Positions 20,118 through 29,951 of a stretch of DNA of 64,000 nt are shown here, piece by piece (within the stretch, counting starts at the first letter, position 1; each line of letters starts with the position of its first letter). The notes under the pieces were generated by a model, which was not told the origin of the DNA, made no database searches, and saw only the letters and a program-made list of their open reading frames with translations. The stretch spans positions 1 through 64,000 of the forward strand of contig JAAYBF010000214.1 of NCBI GenBank assembly GCA_012718975.1. The letters run 5' to 3'. The stretch comes from Solirubrobacterales bacterium. Its GTDB lineage: Bacteria > Actinomycetota > Thermoleophilia > Solirubrobacterales > Thermoleophilaceae. Both the position numbers and the translations under genes were made by a program.

Positions 20118-21863
20118 CTATCCGCAGTCCCGGTCGCGGTAGGCAATCGTGACAGAGCCGATGACCCTCCGGTCTAGGAAACACTTGTCCATGACGGCAG
20201 TAGTCGCCGGGCCAATTGGGGGGCCAAAGGTCCCCTGTGCGACCGCGGCGATTCGTGAATGGCGGTGCATGGCTGCGGCGAGTAACTCGTCGCCGCGGGC
20301 GAAGGCGTCCTCGCCCTCGATGACGGGGCCGTCGACATAGAAGCCGAGGTCCTTAGGAGCAACGACGACCTCTCGAGAGCCCAAAGAAGCGTTTAGATCG
20401 GTCGCCGCGACGCGGAAGTCGGCGGTGTCCGGGATCGGGTACAGCGGAGATGTATCTGACCTGTAAGAGCGCACATCCTGCGCTACGAGCAGTATCGCGA
20501 CGACGAGGAGGGTACCGCCCGCGAAACCTCGTCGGTCACCGTCGATCCGGCCGAGAAGCCAGGCGGCGCCGAGGGCCGCGCCGGTGCCAATCACAACGGC
20601 AAGCTCGAAGCTCCAGGTGCCATAGTGGCCGTAGAGGCTCAGGTTAGTGAGTACGTCCGGCATGAGTGCAGCAGCCATCACGCCGAGGGCGGCGGCGCCA
20701 GCCCACTGCCACGCGCTGGCGCGGCCGTGGGGCTTGCGTAGGAGGAGCCACACGACTGGGAGGAGCAGCGCGGCGAGCGCCGGGAACGCGTACTTGCCTT
20801 GGTAGGCGCCATCCGTCGGCGAGGCGAGGACGTAGTTGAAGAGGACGCCCACCCCGAACAGGAATAGTAGATCGAGGGGGCGCGCCCTCCGGCTTGCCAC
20901 GAGGTTGCGCACCAGGTCGATCAGATACACGGCGCTCAGTAGCAGGACGGCAGCCCCGAACCATCGCAAATGCCAGTGAGCAGCGTGGTCGGTTATCCAC
21001 CACTCACCAAAGAGCCGGCCGCTCTTCTGGGCGAAGGTCACGTCGAAGGTGTACGAGAACGGGATGCCCGTCGCCATGGACCAGGCGGCGTAGGTCGACA
21101 CAAATAGGGCCGCACCGGCACCGACAAAGCTGGCGGCCTCGATAGCGGCCCGTCGCAGCGGACGCCGGCTGAGCAGCCACCAGACGACCAGCACGCCGAC
21201 CAGAGCGATCGTGGTCGTCATCTTTGCCCAGGTGACCAAGGCGAGGGCGCCGCCCAGGCCAAGTACCTGTGTCGCGGACAACGGGCCGGGCTGGCGGGCG
21301 AAGCGGATCGCGAGCCACATGGCCAGCAACGCGAGCGGCGCAAAGATGGTGTTGTCGATATCGAGGAACACGCTGCCTTGTATGGCGTATGGGTGGACGA
21401 TGAGCAGTCCGGCCGCCACCCCCCCTATGAGCCGCCATCTAGGGGTCACCTCGCGCGAGATGAGCAGGAGCAGCGCTACAGCCGCGAGTAGGCCAATCGC
21501 GCCCACGGCGCGGAGGCCGTTAGAAGTACTATCGCCGGCGACCACGGCCACCGCCGCTAGTGAGTACTGGTACAGAGGTGGGTGCCACGCCCCCACTAGA
21601 GGTGACCTATCAACGGTGAGATCGGGATTGAATCGGACTCGATGGTCGCCGTCGGAGTACTCGATGATCGGCTTCCCCGACTCGGCTATCGCGTGAGCCA
21701 TGGGCGGCCACTCGTTCTCCTCAATACGAAGCGGCATCTCCGCGTAGTGAGCAGCATTAGCGGCGTAGATGGCGACAGCGCCTACGACGCTGAGCAAGCC
21801 AAGGAGGGCCCCCCACTTCACGCGCCGCCGGGCGCCCGCGCGCTCGACAGTGGCCTCAGTCAT
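20118..21863 (-). CDS. Polytopic membrane glycosyltransferase-like protein (GT39/ArnT-like)
   Basis: About 10 TM helices and a periplasmic loop typical of GT-C folds; probable start MTEATVERAG at 21863. Confidence 0.7.
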   Translation of the reverse strand: MTEATVERAGARRRVKWGALLGLLSVVGAVAIYAANAAHYAEMPLRIEENEWPPMAHAIAESGKPIIEYSDGDHRVRFNPDLTVDRSPLVGAWHPPLYQYSLAAVAVVAGDSTSNGLRAVGAIGLLAAVALLLLISREVTPRWRLIGGVAAGLLIVHPYAIQGSVFLDIDNTIFAPLALLAMWLAIRFARQPGPLSATQVLGLGGALALVTWAKMTTTIALVGVLVVWWLLSRRPLRRAAIEAASFVGAGAALFVSTYAAWSMATGIPFSYTFDVTFAQKSGRLFGEWWITDHAAHWHLRWFGAAVLLLSAVYLIDLVRNLVASRRARPLDLLFLFGVGVLFNYVLASPTDGAYQGKYAFPALAALLLPVVWLLLRKPHGRASAWQWAGAAALGVMAAALMPDVLTNLSLYGHYGTWSFELAVVIGTGAALGAAWLLGRIDGDRRGFAGGTLLVVAILLVAQDVRSYRSDTSPLYPIPDTADFRVAATDLNASLGSREVVVAPKDLGFYVDGPVIEGEDAFARGDELLAAAMHRHSRIAAVAQGTFGPPIGPATTAVMDKCFLDRRVIGSVTIAYRDRDCG

Positions 21864-22623
21864 GCCCCTCCTGGCAGGCGGATCGAACGGCAGCATCGCT
21901 GTCGTCTAGCCACTCGAGCTGGCCCGCTGCCCGCTGGGTCGCGGCGAGGATCTGGAGTCCGCCCGTGCGCTCGGTACAGCGCAGGCGGGATCGCGGAATG
22001 CTCATCGCAAAGCCGGCGCTTGCGAGTCCGGGACGGTCGTACCCCTCAACGAGGTCGGGCCTGGCTCCGTCCGGAACGGCTGAGGCTACGGATCGACGGT
22101 CCACAAGGGCGACGACTCCCGCCGCCGCGCGGCTCAGGTCGGCTGGCGCCGCCCATCCGCTGATGTCGACGTAGTCGCCGTTTAGGACGGCGCTGTCGAT
22201 GTATCCGGTGACTTGCTGTGGGTCCACGGGGAGACGGCGTCCGTCGCTGGTGCGGAGAACCGTCTCGGCCGCATCAAGCGTCGCGCCAGAGGGTAGTTCC
22301 GGCGACGTAGCTGGAGGGGCGGCGGTGGTCTGTGCATCCCTCAGTGTGAGTTCGCTGTCGCACCCCGCGCCTGCCAGGAGCGCGCTCGCTGCGGCCACCA
22401 GAAGCAGCCGTCTCACGAGCCTCGCCCAACGGTGTGGATGCAAGGGCAATGCGGGGCCCCTGCGCCCGCGTGTTGTATGCGCCGCGTTACGCGAGGACGC
22501 GCCCGAGTCCCGGGGCGGTCGTCGTTGCGCGTAGGCTCGCTCGCGCGCGAGCGAGCCGAGCGCGGTCGCGGCCGCGAGCCGGGCACGACGCAGCACGGTG
22601 GAGACGGCGGTTGGGCGTGGCAT
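21856..22623 (-). CDS. Lipoprotein with a 'GWAxP' beta-sandwich-like domain
   Basis: Internal signal with lipobox 'LLLVAAASALLAGAGC'; 'DYVDISGWAAPADLSRAAAGVVALVDRRSVASAVPDGARPDLVEGYDRPGLASAGFAMSIPRSRL'; true start may be about 22420. Confidence 0.65.
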   Translation of the reverse strand: MPRPTAVSTVLRRARLAAATALGSLARERAYAQRRPPRDSGASSRNAAHTTRGRRGPALPLHPHRWARLVRRLLLVAAASALLAGAGCDSELTLRDAQTTAAPPATSPELPSGATLDAAETVLRTSDGRRLPVDPQQVTGYIDSAVLNGDYVDISGWAAPADLSRAAAGVVALVDRRSVASAVPDGARPDLVEGYDRPGLASAGFAMSIPRSRLRCTERTGGLQILAATQRAAGQLEWLDDSDAAVRSACQEGHD

Positions 22624-22694
22624 CGGATGCCCCCTTCGCGGACACGCGGAACGCTCGACATGGGCGGCGACCGCCCTTGCAGGACCAGTGGGAG

Positions 22695-22726
22695 CTATTA
22701 AGAACAGTGCCGTACGTTGGCGTCAA
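22695..22726 (-). promoter_or_regulatory. Promoter-like motif instance B: TTGACG-N14-TGTTCTTAATAG (minus)
   Basis: Reverse complement of ctattaagaaca...cgtcaa, upstream of the 22623 lipoprotein gene. Confidence 0.55.
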
Positions 22727-24192
22727 GGGGGTGCCGTGCCGGACGTCCCGCGGCGGCGCTCCAGCAGTCCCAGGATCGCGACCGCCGCCGCCCCGGCCAC
22801 GAGCCCGGCCGCGGGCACCGAGTAGCGGCCGCTGTAGGTGCCTGCCACCACCGGCGGCACCAACATCGACAGGCCGGAACCGCCGAGCAGCACGATCGCG
22901 GATCGCCGCGCGGGCGCCGCCGCCAACCCGACGACGATCAGCAGCAGACAGAGCATCAGCGCCGTCGCGCCGAAGCGGAACACGGACTGGTATCTGGCGA
23001 GCAGTTCCGTTCCGGCCCGGCGGTGGTAGACCGCGAAGGGGTCGAAGAACGCGATCAGCCCGCGGTGGACGACGGTCGTGGTCTCCGGCGGCGACACGCG
23101 CGCGAAGTCGAGAGCGGGCGAGAGGTCCGCGCCGACGTTGCGGACGTCCCGGCGGACCCCTGGCACCAGATACCGGAGGAGGTCACGCGCCACGGTCGTC
23201 ACGTAGTCGAGGGGTTGCGCGAGGATCGCCGCCCGGGCGAACGCCCCGAGCTCGGAGTCGTTGCGCTGGAGGTTGGCGTGCAGCCGCGCGCCCGTCTCCT
23301 CGGGGGTGAGCGTCGGCCGGTCGCCGGTATCGAAGTGGGTGTGACCCGGCGAGCCGAGGTCCCAGAGATAGTGGTCGCTACCGAGGCGCCTATGCCGCGG
23401 CGTGTCCTCGCACAGGGCCTCGGTACCCGCCGGCGGGTCGAAGCGCTGGCAGTCCGCGTACTGCGCGGCGTGCGAGTAGAGGTGCCAACCCGGGGATGGC
23501 GCCAACTGCGGCCGTCCCTTCTCCACGGCCTGGACGGTCGCGAGCGCCCCTAGAGCCGCGAGCGTCGCCCCCGTCGCGGCCAGCGCGCGCCGGCCGCGGC
23601 CGGCGACACCGCTCAGCAGGATCGCCGCCGCGACCGGCACGATCATCAGCACGCCGGCCGTTCGGATCACCGTCGCCACCCCGCAGAGCAGGCCGGTCGC
23701 GGCCGCCCACCACATCGACGAGCCGTCCGCGAGTGCCCGCGCGGCCGAGTACAGCGCGAGCGCGACGACCAGGAGGAACACCGCCTCCGACATGATCGAA
23801 TGCTCGAGGTAGACCTGGTCGGGCCCCAGAAGCACCACGGCCGCGGGCGCGAGCGCGACCGCGGCCGACCCCGCCAGCCGCCGCGTCGCGGCGAAGAGCA
23901 GCAGCGCTGAGCCGATGCCCGCCGCGAACTGCAGCAGCACGAACACGGGCACCGACCGCGTGAGCACGCCGACGGCGGCGAGGAGCGTCGAGTAGCCCGG
24001 CGGATGCTGGGGGCTGGCGAGCAGGTCCCCACGCGCGTAGTGCGCGTAGGGCCACGAGTCGACGGTCTCGAGGGTCACCGGCCACCACGACGCCATCACG
24101 AGAGCCCGCAGCGCCACCCCGGCGAGCAGGAGCGCCGCGAGCGCACAGAGAGCCCTCCTTCCGTCGACCTGTGGTGCAACCAACCCCCGCAT
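22723..24192 (-). CDS. Polytopic membrane glycosyltransferase-like protein
   Basis: Multiple TM helices; N-terminal 'PVTLETVDSWPYAHYARGDLLASPQHPPGYSTLLA', typical of GT39-like proteins. Confidence 0.75.
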   Translation of the reverse strand: MRGLVAPQVDGRRALCALAALLLAGVALRALVMASWWPVTLETVDSWPYAHYARGDLLASPQHPPGYSTLLAAVGVLTRSVPVFVLLQFAAGIGSALLLFAATRRLAGSAAVALAPAAVVLLGPDQVYLEHSIMSEAVFLLVVALALYSAARALADGSSMWWAAATGLLCGVATVIRTAGVLMIVPVAAAILLSGVAGRGRRALAATGATLAALGALATVQAVEKGRPQLAPSPGWHLYSHAAQYADCQRFDPPAGTEALCEDTPRHRRLGSDHYLWDLGSPGHTHFDTGDRPTLTPEETGARLHANLQRNDSELGAFARAAILAQPLDYVTTVARDLLRYLVPGVRRDVRNVGADLSPALDFARVSPPETTTVVHRGLIAFFDPFAVYHRRAGTELLARYQSVFRFGATALMLCLLLIVVGLAAAPARRSAIVLLGGSGLSMLVPPVVAGTYSGRYSVPAAGLVAGAAAVAILGLLERRRGTSGTAPP

Positions 24193-24222
24193 CCGCCCCT
24201 CGCCCGCTAGGACCGTCCGACC

Positions 24223-24254
24223 CTATTAGGAACATGGGTCTACTCTGGCGTCAA
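24223..24254 (-). promoter_or_regulatory. Promoter-like motif instance C: TTGACG-N14-TGTTCCTAATAG (minus)
   Basis: Same element spacing as instance B, about 30 nt upstream of the 24192 start codon. Confidence 0.55.
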
Positions 24255-24320
24255 GGGGGAGGGTGGCGGCCGTCGACGTGGCGGCGCCGCCGGCCTGGGC
24301 GTCAGTATGCCGCCTGAGCC

Positions 24321-27245
24321 ATGGCCAACTTTCGCGCGCGCGCACGAACGGTCGACCTCCTCGGTCGCCAGCAGATCGCCGGTATCCCGACGGCGGTGAG
24401 CGAGCTGTTCAAGAACGCCCACGACGCGTACGCCGAGCGGGTCGAGGCCGACTACCTCGCCGACGACTCGCTGTTCGTGCTACGCGACGACGGCGTCGGC
24501 ATGTCGGGCCGCGACTTCGAGCAGCGCTGGCTGGTGCTCGGAACCGAGAGCAAGGTACGCGGCCAGCGCTCGCGCCCGGAGCCCAGGCCCGGCTACCTCG
24601 AGCGGCCGCTGCTCGGGGAGAAGGGCATCGGCCGGCTCGCGATCGCGTCGATCGGCCCGGCGCTGCTCGCCCTGATGCGTCCGCTCAGCGAGAGCGAGCG
24701 ACGTCAGCCGATCTGGGGCGCGTTCGTCCACTGGGGCCTGTTCGAGGTGCCGGGCATCAACCTCGACGACATCGAGATCCCCGTCGAGCGGCTCGGGACG
24801 AAGGTCCCCGACGCGGACGCCGTGCGCGAGCTCGTCGACGTGTTCGCCGCCAACCTGAAGTCGCTGCCGAAGGGGACCGACGCCGAGCTGATCAAGGGTA
24901 TCCGCGAGGACCTGAGGGCCTTCGACGTCGACCCCCGCCGCCTCGACCGCGAGCTGCCGGGCCCGTCGCTCGAGCGGGACCGCAGCGGGGTCCAGTTCTT
25001 CGTCAAGCCGACCCACGACAGTCTGGATGCCGCGATCCGGGCCAGGGACGAGGACCACGCGCCGGAGCTAACGACGACGCTGATCGGCTTCATGAACACG
25101 ATGCTCCCCGACAGTGATCCGCCGCGGATCGAGCCGTCTTTTCGGATACACCGACAAGGCGACGTGGCCCGGGACCTGATCGCACCCGGCGAGTTCTTCA
25201 CGGCCGAGCAGTTCAAGCACGCCGACCACCACATCAAGGGTCGCTTCGATGACGACGCCGTGTTCCGCGGCACCGTGAGGATCTACAACCAGGACCCCGT
25301 CGACTACGAGATCCGATGGCCCCACGGCGACAGCCTGCTGTGCGGCGCGTTCAAGCTCGATCTCGCGCTTGTGAATCCGGTTGAGGAGTCCTCGACGATG
25401 CCGGCGACAGAGCTGGCTGCGCTCAACGCCAAGATGGAGAAGCTCGGTGGTCTGTACGTCTACCGAGACGACGTCCGCATCCTCCCCTACGGCCGGCCCG
25501 ACCACGACTGGCTCGGCATCGAGCAGCGGCGCACCAAGCACGCAGGACGGGCCTTCCTGTCGCACCGCCGGATGTTCGGGGCGGTGAGTCTCGACGGCGA
25601 GCGGAGTAGGGCTCTCGAGGAGAAGGCCGGCCGCGAGGGCTTTCGCGACAACCGTGCCTACCGGCAGTTCCGCGACCTGCTGATCTTCTTCCTCCGATCG
25701 GTGGTGAGCGACTTCTTCACCGGCGCAGGCGCGAAGGCCTACATGGCCGCCCAGGAGGACCTGAAGGCGAAGGCGAAGGCGCGGAGGGAGCGCGAGAAGC
25801 GCGCGGCCGAGCGGCGCGCCGCCTTCGAGCGGGCGCTGGTCGACGCGCTAACCCCGATCGAGGCCGGCGGGCCGCGAGCGGACGTCGACGAGGTCGTCGC
25901 GGATCTCGACGCCGCCATCGCGGATGCGCTGAGGTCCGATGGGGACCAGGGCGAGGCGATCGCGGCCGCCGAGCGGCGGGCACACGCCGCGATCACCGGG
26001 CTGATCAAGCGCTACACGGTCACCCCGCCCACCGGCTTTGGCCTCGACAGCGAGCTGCGGGCGACCTGGGCGTACTACCGGACGCTCACCGACGCGCTGG
26101 AGGACGACGTTTGGACGCCGGCCCGGAACGCGGTCGGCGAGCGGGCGGGCGCTGCACTGGCGGAAGCTAGGTCTGGCCCAACGCCGGCGCAGCGGCTGCG
26201 GGCCCTGGTCGTGGACACCTCCGACCGGGCGCGCGACGCGCTCGACGGCGAGCGCCGCACGACGGGCAAGGCGCTGGAGCGCACGACGTCCACCGTACGC
26301 GCGGTGATGGACCGCAGCCTGCGCGACTTCGACCAGGTGTCGGAGCGGAGCATCGCCGAGCTCGCGGCGCACGCCGACAGCGTGAACGGCGACCTCGACG
26401 ACCGCCGGCGGGAGGCCGAGCTGCCGATCCTCGAGGCCGCCGACCGGGGGCGGGCCGCCCTCGCGGCCGTCGCCGCCCAGCTGCGCGCCATCCGCGCGAC
26501 CCCGAGCGGCGAGCTCGAGATCTCCGACCTGGACGCGCTCGACGCCCTGGAGGAGGAGGTGCTCGAGTGGCGCGAGCGGGGCGCCGCCGAGCTCGAGCTC
26601 GCCCAGCTCGGAATGGGGATCCAGATCGTCGGACACGAGTTCAACGCCTCCGTCGGTGCGGTTCGAGGCGCGCTCCGGCAGCTCAAGCCGTGGGCCGACG
26701 CCAACGAGGGGTTGCAGCGGCCCTACCGCGATCTACGTACCGGCTTCGAGCACCTCGAGGGCTACCTGCGCCTGCTCGCGCCGCTGCAGCGGCGCCTCAA
26801 CCGGCGTCGTTCCCGCATCCGCGGCCGCGAGATCGCCGACTACGTCGAGAGCCTCTTCGAGCGGCGGCTCGAGAAGGGGTCGGTGGGGTTGCGCGTCACC
26901 GACGAGTTCGCCGCTCACGAGGTCGTCGCGTTCCGTTCCACGATGTACCCGGTCTTCACAGCGCTCGTCGACAACGCGCTCTACTGGGTGGGCGAGCGCA
27001 AGGGTGACCGCTGGATCGAGCTCGACGCCGCCGACGAGGCGATCCTCGTCTCCAACTCCGGCCCGCCGATCCCCGGGCCGGACCGTGAGCGCGTGTTCGA
27101 GATGGGCTTCACCCGCAAGCCGGGTGGGCAGGGAATGGGACTGTTCGTCGTCCACGAGGCGTTGAGGACGCAGGGCTTCGACATAGACATCGTGGACACC
27201 GATGACCACTGGGCCTGGAGAATCCGGCACAGCGACGACGAGTGA
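24321..27245 (+). CDS. Double-GHKL ATPase: N-terminal HSP90/MORC-like ATPase, long coiled-coil, C-terminal histidine-kinase-like H-box + HATPase_c
   Basis: N-term 'SELFKNAHDAYAERVEADYLADDSLFVLRDDGVGMSGRDFEQRWLVLGTESK...GEKGIGRLAIASIG'; C-term 'GIQIVGHEFNASVGAVRGALRQL...FTALVDNALYWVGERKGDRWIELDAADEAILVSNSGPPIPGPDRERVFEMGFTRKPGGQGMGLFVVHEAL'. Confidence 0.85.
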   Translation: MANFRARARTVDLLGRQQIAGIPTAVSELFKNAHDAYAERVEADYLADDSLFVLRDDGVGMSGRDFEQRWLVLGTESKVRGQRSRPEPRPGYLERPLLGEKGIGRLAIASIGPALLALMRPLSESERRQPIWGAFVHWGLFEVPGINLDDIEIPVERLGTKVPDADAVRELVDVFAANLKSLPKGTDAELIKGIREDLRAFDVDPRRLDRELPGPSLERDRSGVQFFVKPTHDSLDAAIRARDEDHAPELTTTLIGFMNTMLPDSDPPRIEPSFRIHRQGDVARDLIAPGEFFTAEQFKHADHHIKGRFDDDAVFRGTVRIYNQDPVDYEIRWPHGDSLLCGAFKLDLALVNPVEESSTMPATELAALNAKMEKLGGLYVYRDDVRILPYGRPDHDWLGIEQRRTKHAGRAFLSHRRMFGAVSLDGERSRALEEKAGREGFRDNRAYRQFRDLLIFFLRSVVSDFFTGAGAKAYMAAQEDLKAKAKARREREKRAAERRAAFERALVDALTPIEAGGPRADVDEVVADLDAAIADALRSDGDQGEAIAAAERRAHAAITGLIKRYTVTPPTGFGLDSELRATWAYYRTLTDALEDDVWTPARNAVGERAGAALAEARSGPTPAQRLRALVVDTSDRARDALDGERRTTGKALERTTSTVRAVMDRSLRDFDQVSERSIAELAAHADSVNGDLDDRRREAELPILEAADRGRAALAAVAAQLRAIRATPSGELEISDLDALDALEEEVLEWRERGAAELELAQLGMGIQIVGHEFNASVGAVRGALRQLKPWADANEGLQRPYRDLRTGFEHLEGYLRLLAPLQRRLNRRRSRIRGREIADYVESLFERRLEKGSVGLRVTDEFAAHEVVAFRSTMYPVFTALVDNALYWVGERKGDRWIELDAADEAILVSNSGPPIPGPDRERVFEMGFTRKPGGQGMGLFVVHEALRTQGFDIDIVDTDDHWAWRIRHSDDE

Positions 27246-28918
27246 GGGAGGGGCAGTTGGCAGAGGCAGGGGTAGCTACGTTCGACGAGTGGTGTGAGGA
27301 GGCGGCTACGCGCTTCCTGCAGTCGGTGTTGGTGGTGGATGATCTCGCGACCTTCGAGCCGCCGCCGAAGCCCGGGGAGGTCGCGGAGCCCGATCCCGGT
27401 GCCGCGGTCGCGCGGGACGAGAACGACGACGATGACGATGGAGCCGCAACGGCGCCACCTGAGATTCCGCTCGACGTGAAGGTTCTCGGCGATGCCCTCG
27501 CCGATCGGGGCCTGTCCTGCGGGGTCCTGCGACCAGACAGGGAGGATCCAGGTGGGAGGAGGGTCGTACCGGCCGCGTCGCGCGCTGACATCGTGTTGCT
27601 CGACTGGCGCCTCCACGACAGGGGCGAGCGTGTTCTGGAATTCATCGCGCAGCTCGCGGCCTGCGACGGGCTCCGGCTCATCGTCGTCTACACCTCGGCC
27701 GGCGGCCTCGCGGACATCGCCGACCAGATAGCGGAGAGGCTCGCGGCGCTCGGCGACTGCGAGCACGAGCCCGGTTCCTTCCGGGTCACCAGCGCCTCGC
27801 TGGTGGTCGAGGTCTACTCGAAAGAGGGCGCGCTACTGCACGGTGCGGAGGAAAAGCGGGAGGTTCGGGTTCAGGAACTCGCTGGCCGCCTCATCGGTGA
27901 TTTCGTCGGGTTGACGCGCGGCCTCCTGCCCTCGGCCACCGTCGCCGCGATCGGTGAGTTGCGCGCCGCTACGCCGCGGATCCTCGAGAACCTTGGCGCC
28001 GATCTCGACCCGGCGTACCTGGGCCATCGGATCCTGCTGCCCGATCCCGACGAGTCCGGCGATCAGCTGATCAAGCTGATCGCGTCCGAGTGGGGGGTCG
28101 CGATTGAGGACAACGAGATGGTCCGCCGGGCGGTGGGACTGGAGCCGATCGATGCCTACATCGATCAGTTGGAGCCCCGCGACGGCGAGCTCAGCGCCGA
28201 CACCCTCAAGCGGGTTGTGCGCGTCGGGATCAAGAGCGATTCCGCCAAGAAGCAGTTGAACGACATCCCTGAGGTCAACCGCGCCAACCCGAAGCTGGTC
28301 GGTGCGAGGGAGAGCCAGACCTCGCGGTTCATGCGCTCGGACGACGGGTCTGCCCACAAGTCCGATCAGGCGTTCGCGCTGAGGCTGTTGCACAAAACGA
28401 CGACACCGAACGTCAGTCCGCGCCTCACCCTCGGCACGATCGTCAGGGACGACGAGGGCCGGTATCTGATCTGTGTCCAGCCGGGGTGCGACTCCGTCCG
28501 TCTCGGCGGGGCGCGATCCTTCCCCTTTCTCCCGATGAAGCAGCCCAAGAACGGCAACGTGCCGGACGTCTTGGTTGAGGACGACGGCGAGTTGGTCGAG
28601 CTGGCGGTCGTGCGCGACCCGTACGAGCTGCTTTCGATTCCGTTCGAGCCGGACTCCACCGGAGCGGTAGTGGCCGACGGTCGAGGGCCGGGCGCGAAGT
28701 TCAGAGGGCCCGACAAGGAGCGTGATGAGGGCTCCGACGGGGAGCGTGATGAGGGCTCCGACAAGGAGCCCGAGGCCAGGATGTTCAGCTTCGTCGCGCA
28801 GCTGCGGAAGAGTCACGCGCAGAACGTCGCGCACCAGCTCGCCCAGAAGCTGGGTCGCGTCGCCGTGGACCGATCCGAGGTGCAGCAGCTTTGGAAGAAG
28901 AGGGGCGATGGCTCGTAG
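27242..28918 (+). CDS. Response-regulator receiver-like protein with large insertion and unknown C-terminal region
   Basis: 'LQSVLVVDDLATFEPP' (acidic pocket), 'ADIVLLDWRLHDRGERVLEFI' (candidate phospho-Asp), 'LRLIVVYTSAGG' (Thr), 'VEVYSKEGALL' (Lys); GTGA overlap with the upstream ATPase. Confidence 0.7.
   Translation: MREGQLAEAGVATFDEWCEEAATRFLQSVLVVDDLATFEPPPKPGEVAEPDPGAAVARDENDDDDDGAATAPPEIPLDVKVLGDALADRGLSCGVLRPDREDPGGRRVVPAASRADIVLLDWRLHDRGERVLEFIAQLAACDGLRLIVVYTSAGGLADIADQIAERLAALGDCEHEPGSFRVTSASLVVEVYSKEGALLHGAEEKREVRVQELAGRLIGDFVGLTRGLLPSATVAAIGELRAATPRILENLGADLDPAYLGHRILLPDPDESGDQLIKLIASEWGVAIEDNEMVRRAVGLEPIDAYIDQLEPRDGELSADTLKRVVRVGIKSDSAKKQLNDIPEVNRANPKLVGARESQTSRFMRSDDGSAHKSDQAFALRLLHKTTTPNVSPRLTLGTIVRDDEGRYLICVQPGCDSVRLGGARSFPFLPMKQPKNGNVPDVLVEDDGELVELAVVRDPYELLSIPFEPDSTGAVVADGRGPGAKFRGPDKERDEGSDGERDEGSDKEPEARMFSFVAQLRKSHAQNVAHQLAQKLGRVAVDRSEVQQLWKKRGDGS
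28716..28775 (+). repeat. In-frame acidic tandem repeat (KERDEGSDGERDEGSDKEPE)
   Basis: 'ggagcgtgatgagggctccgac' repeated about 27 nt apart inside the receiver-like CDS. Confidence 0.75.
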
Positions 28919-29951
28919 ATCCCAACCCCCCAGCCTTACCGCCGTCGACCTCTTCGCCGGCGCGGGCGGGCTTTCGCTCGGACTGACCGATGCCGGCTAC
29001 GACGTGGTGGGGGCGGTCGAGCTGGATCCGCTGGCGGCCGAGACCTACCGGCTCAACCATCGCGACACCGTCCTGTGGGAGTGCGACATCCGGGAGCTGG
29101 GCTCGGAGGAGATGCTCGACACCCTCGGGCTGGAGAAGGGGGAGTTGGATCTGCTCGCCTCGTGCCCGCCCTGCCAGGGGTTCTCGTCGGTGCGGACCCT
29201 CAACGGCTCGCGAGACGTGGAGGACGCCCGCAACGACCTGATCGACGATGTCGCCCGTCTCGTGCGGGACCTCGCCCCACGTGCCGTGATGATGGAGAAC
29301 GTGCCCGCGTTGAAGACGGACGTGCGCCGCGACCGGTTCACGGCCGAGTTGACGGATCTCGGGTACGACGTCATCGACGACGTCCTCGACGTGCGCGACT
29401 TCGGGGTGCCGCAGCGCAGACCCCGCTATGTGCTGCTGGCGGTGAGAGTCGGGAGGGCCCGATTCGCCCCGCGGGCGCGCCGCGCCCGCAACGTCAGGGA
29501 CGCGATCGCGACGCTTCCGCCCGCCGGATCGAGCGGCGACCCGCTGCACGACCACGGCGAGCGCCGCCGGGAGGATGTCGTCCACAAGATCTCCCTCATC
29601 CCGCCGGACGGCGGCAGCAGGACGGATCTACCCGAGGAGCTGCAGCTCGAGTGCCACCGCAACTGCGACGGCTTCTTCGACGTCTACGGCCGCATGTCGT
29701 GGGACGACGTCTCCCCCACGATCACCGGCGGGTGCGTGAACCCGTCGAAGGGGCGCTTCCTCCACCCGGTCGAGAACCGCTCGATCACGCTCAGGGAGGC
29801 TGCGGTCCTCCAGGGTTTCCCGCCCGACTACCGCTTCTCGATGCGGCGCGGCAAGTACGCGGCCGCCGCGATGGTCGGCAACGCCCTGCCGCCCCCGTTC
29901 ATCGAGCGGCACGCCCGTGCGGTCACCCGGGCGCTGGAAGCCGGCCGGTAG
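28908..29951 (+). CDS. dcm: DNA (cytosine-5) methyltransferase
   Basis: Motif I 'VDLFAGAGGLSLGL', IV 'ASCPPCQGFSSVR', VI 'MMENVP', VIII 'VPQRRPRYVLLAV', X 'AAAMVGNALPPPF'. Confidence 0.97.
   Translation: MARRSQPPSLTAVDLFAGAGGLSLGLTDAGYDVVGAVELDPLAAETYRLNHRDTVLWECDIRELGSEEMLDTLGLEKGELDLLASCPPCQGFSSVRTLNGSRDVEDARNDLIDDVARLVRDLAPRAVMMENVPALKTDVRRDRFTAELTDLGYDVIDDVLDVRDFGVPQRRPRYVLLAVRVGRARFAPRARRARNVRDAIATLPPAGSSGDPLHDHGERRREDVVHKISLIPPDGGSRTDLPEELQLECHRNCDGFFDVYGRMSWDDVSPTITGGCVNPSKGRFLHPVENRSITLREAAVLQGFPPDYRFSMRRGKYAAAAMVGNALPPPFIERHARAVTRALEAGR

Noticed and set aside
24229-24254. Possible + strand ECF-sigma promoter (GGAAC-N15-CGTC) for the GHKL ATPase
   Set aside because: The same sequence at 22701 has no matching downstream + strand gene; the minus-strand promoter reading fits both occurrences better
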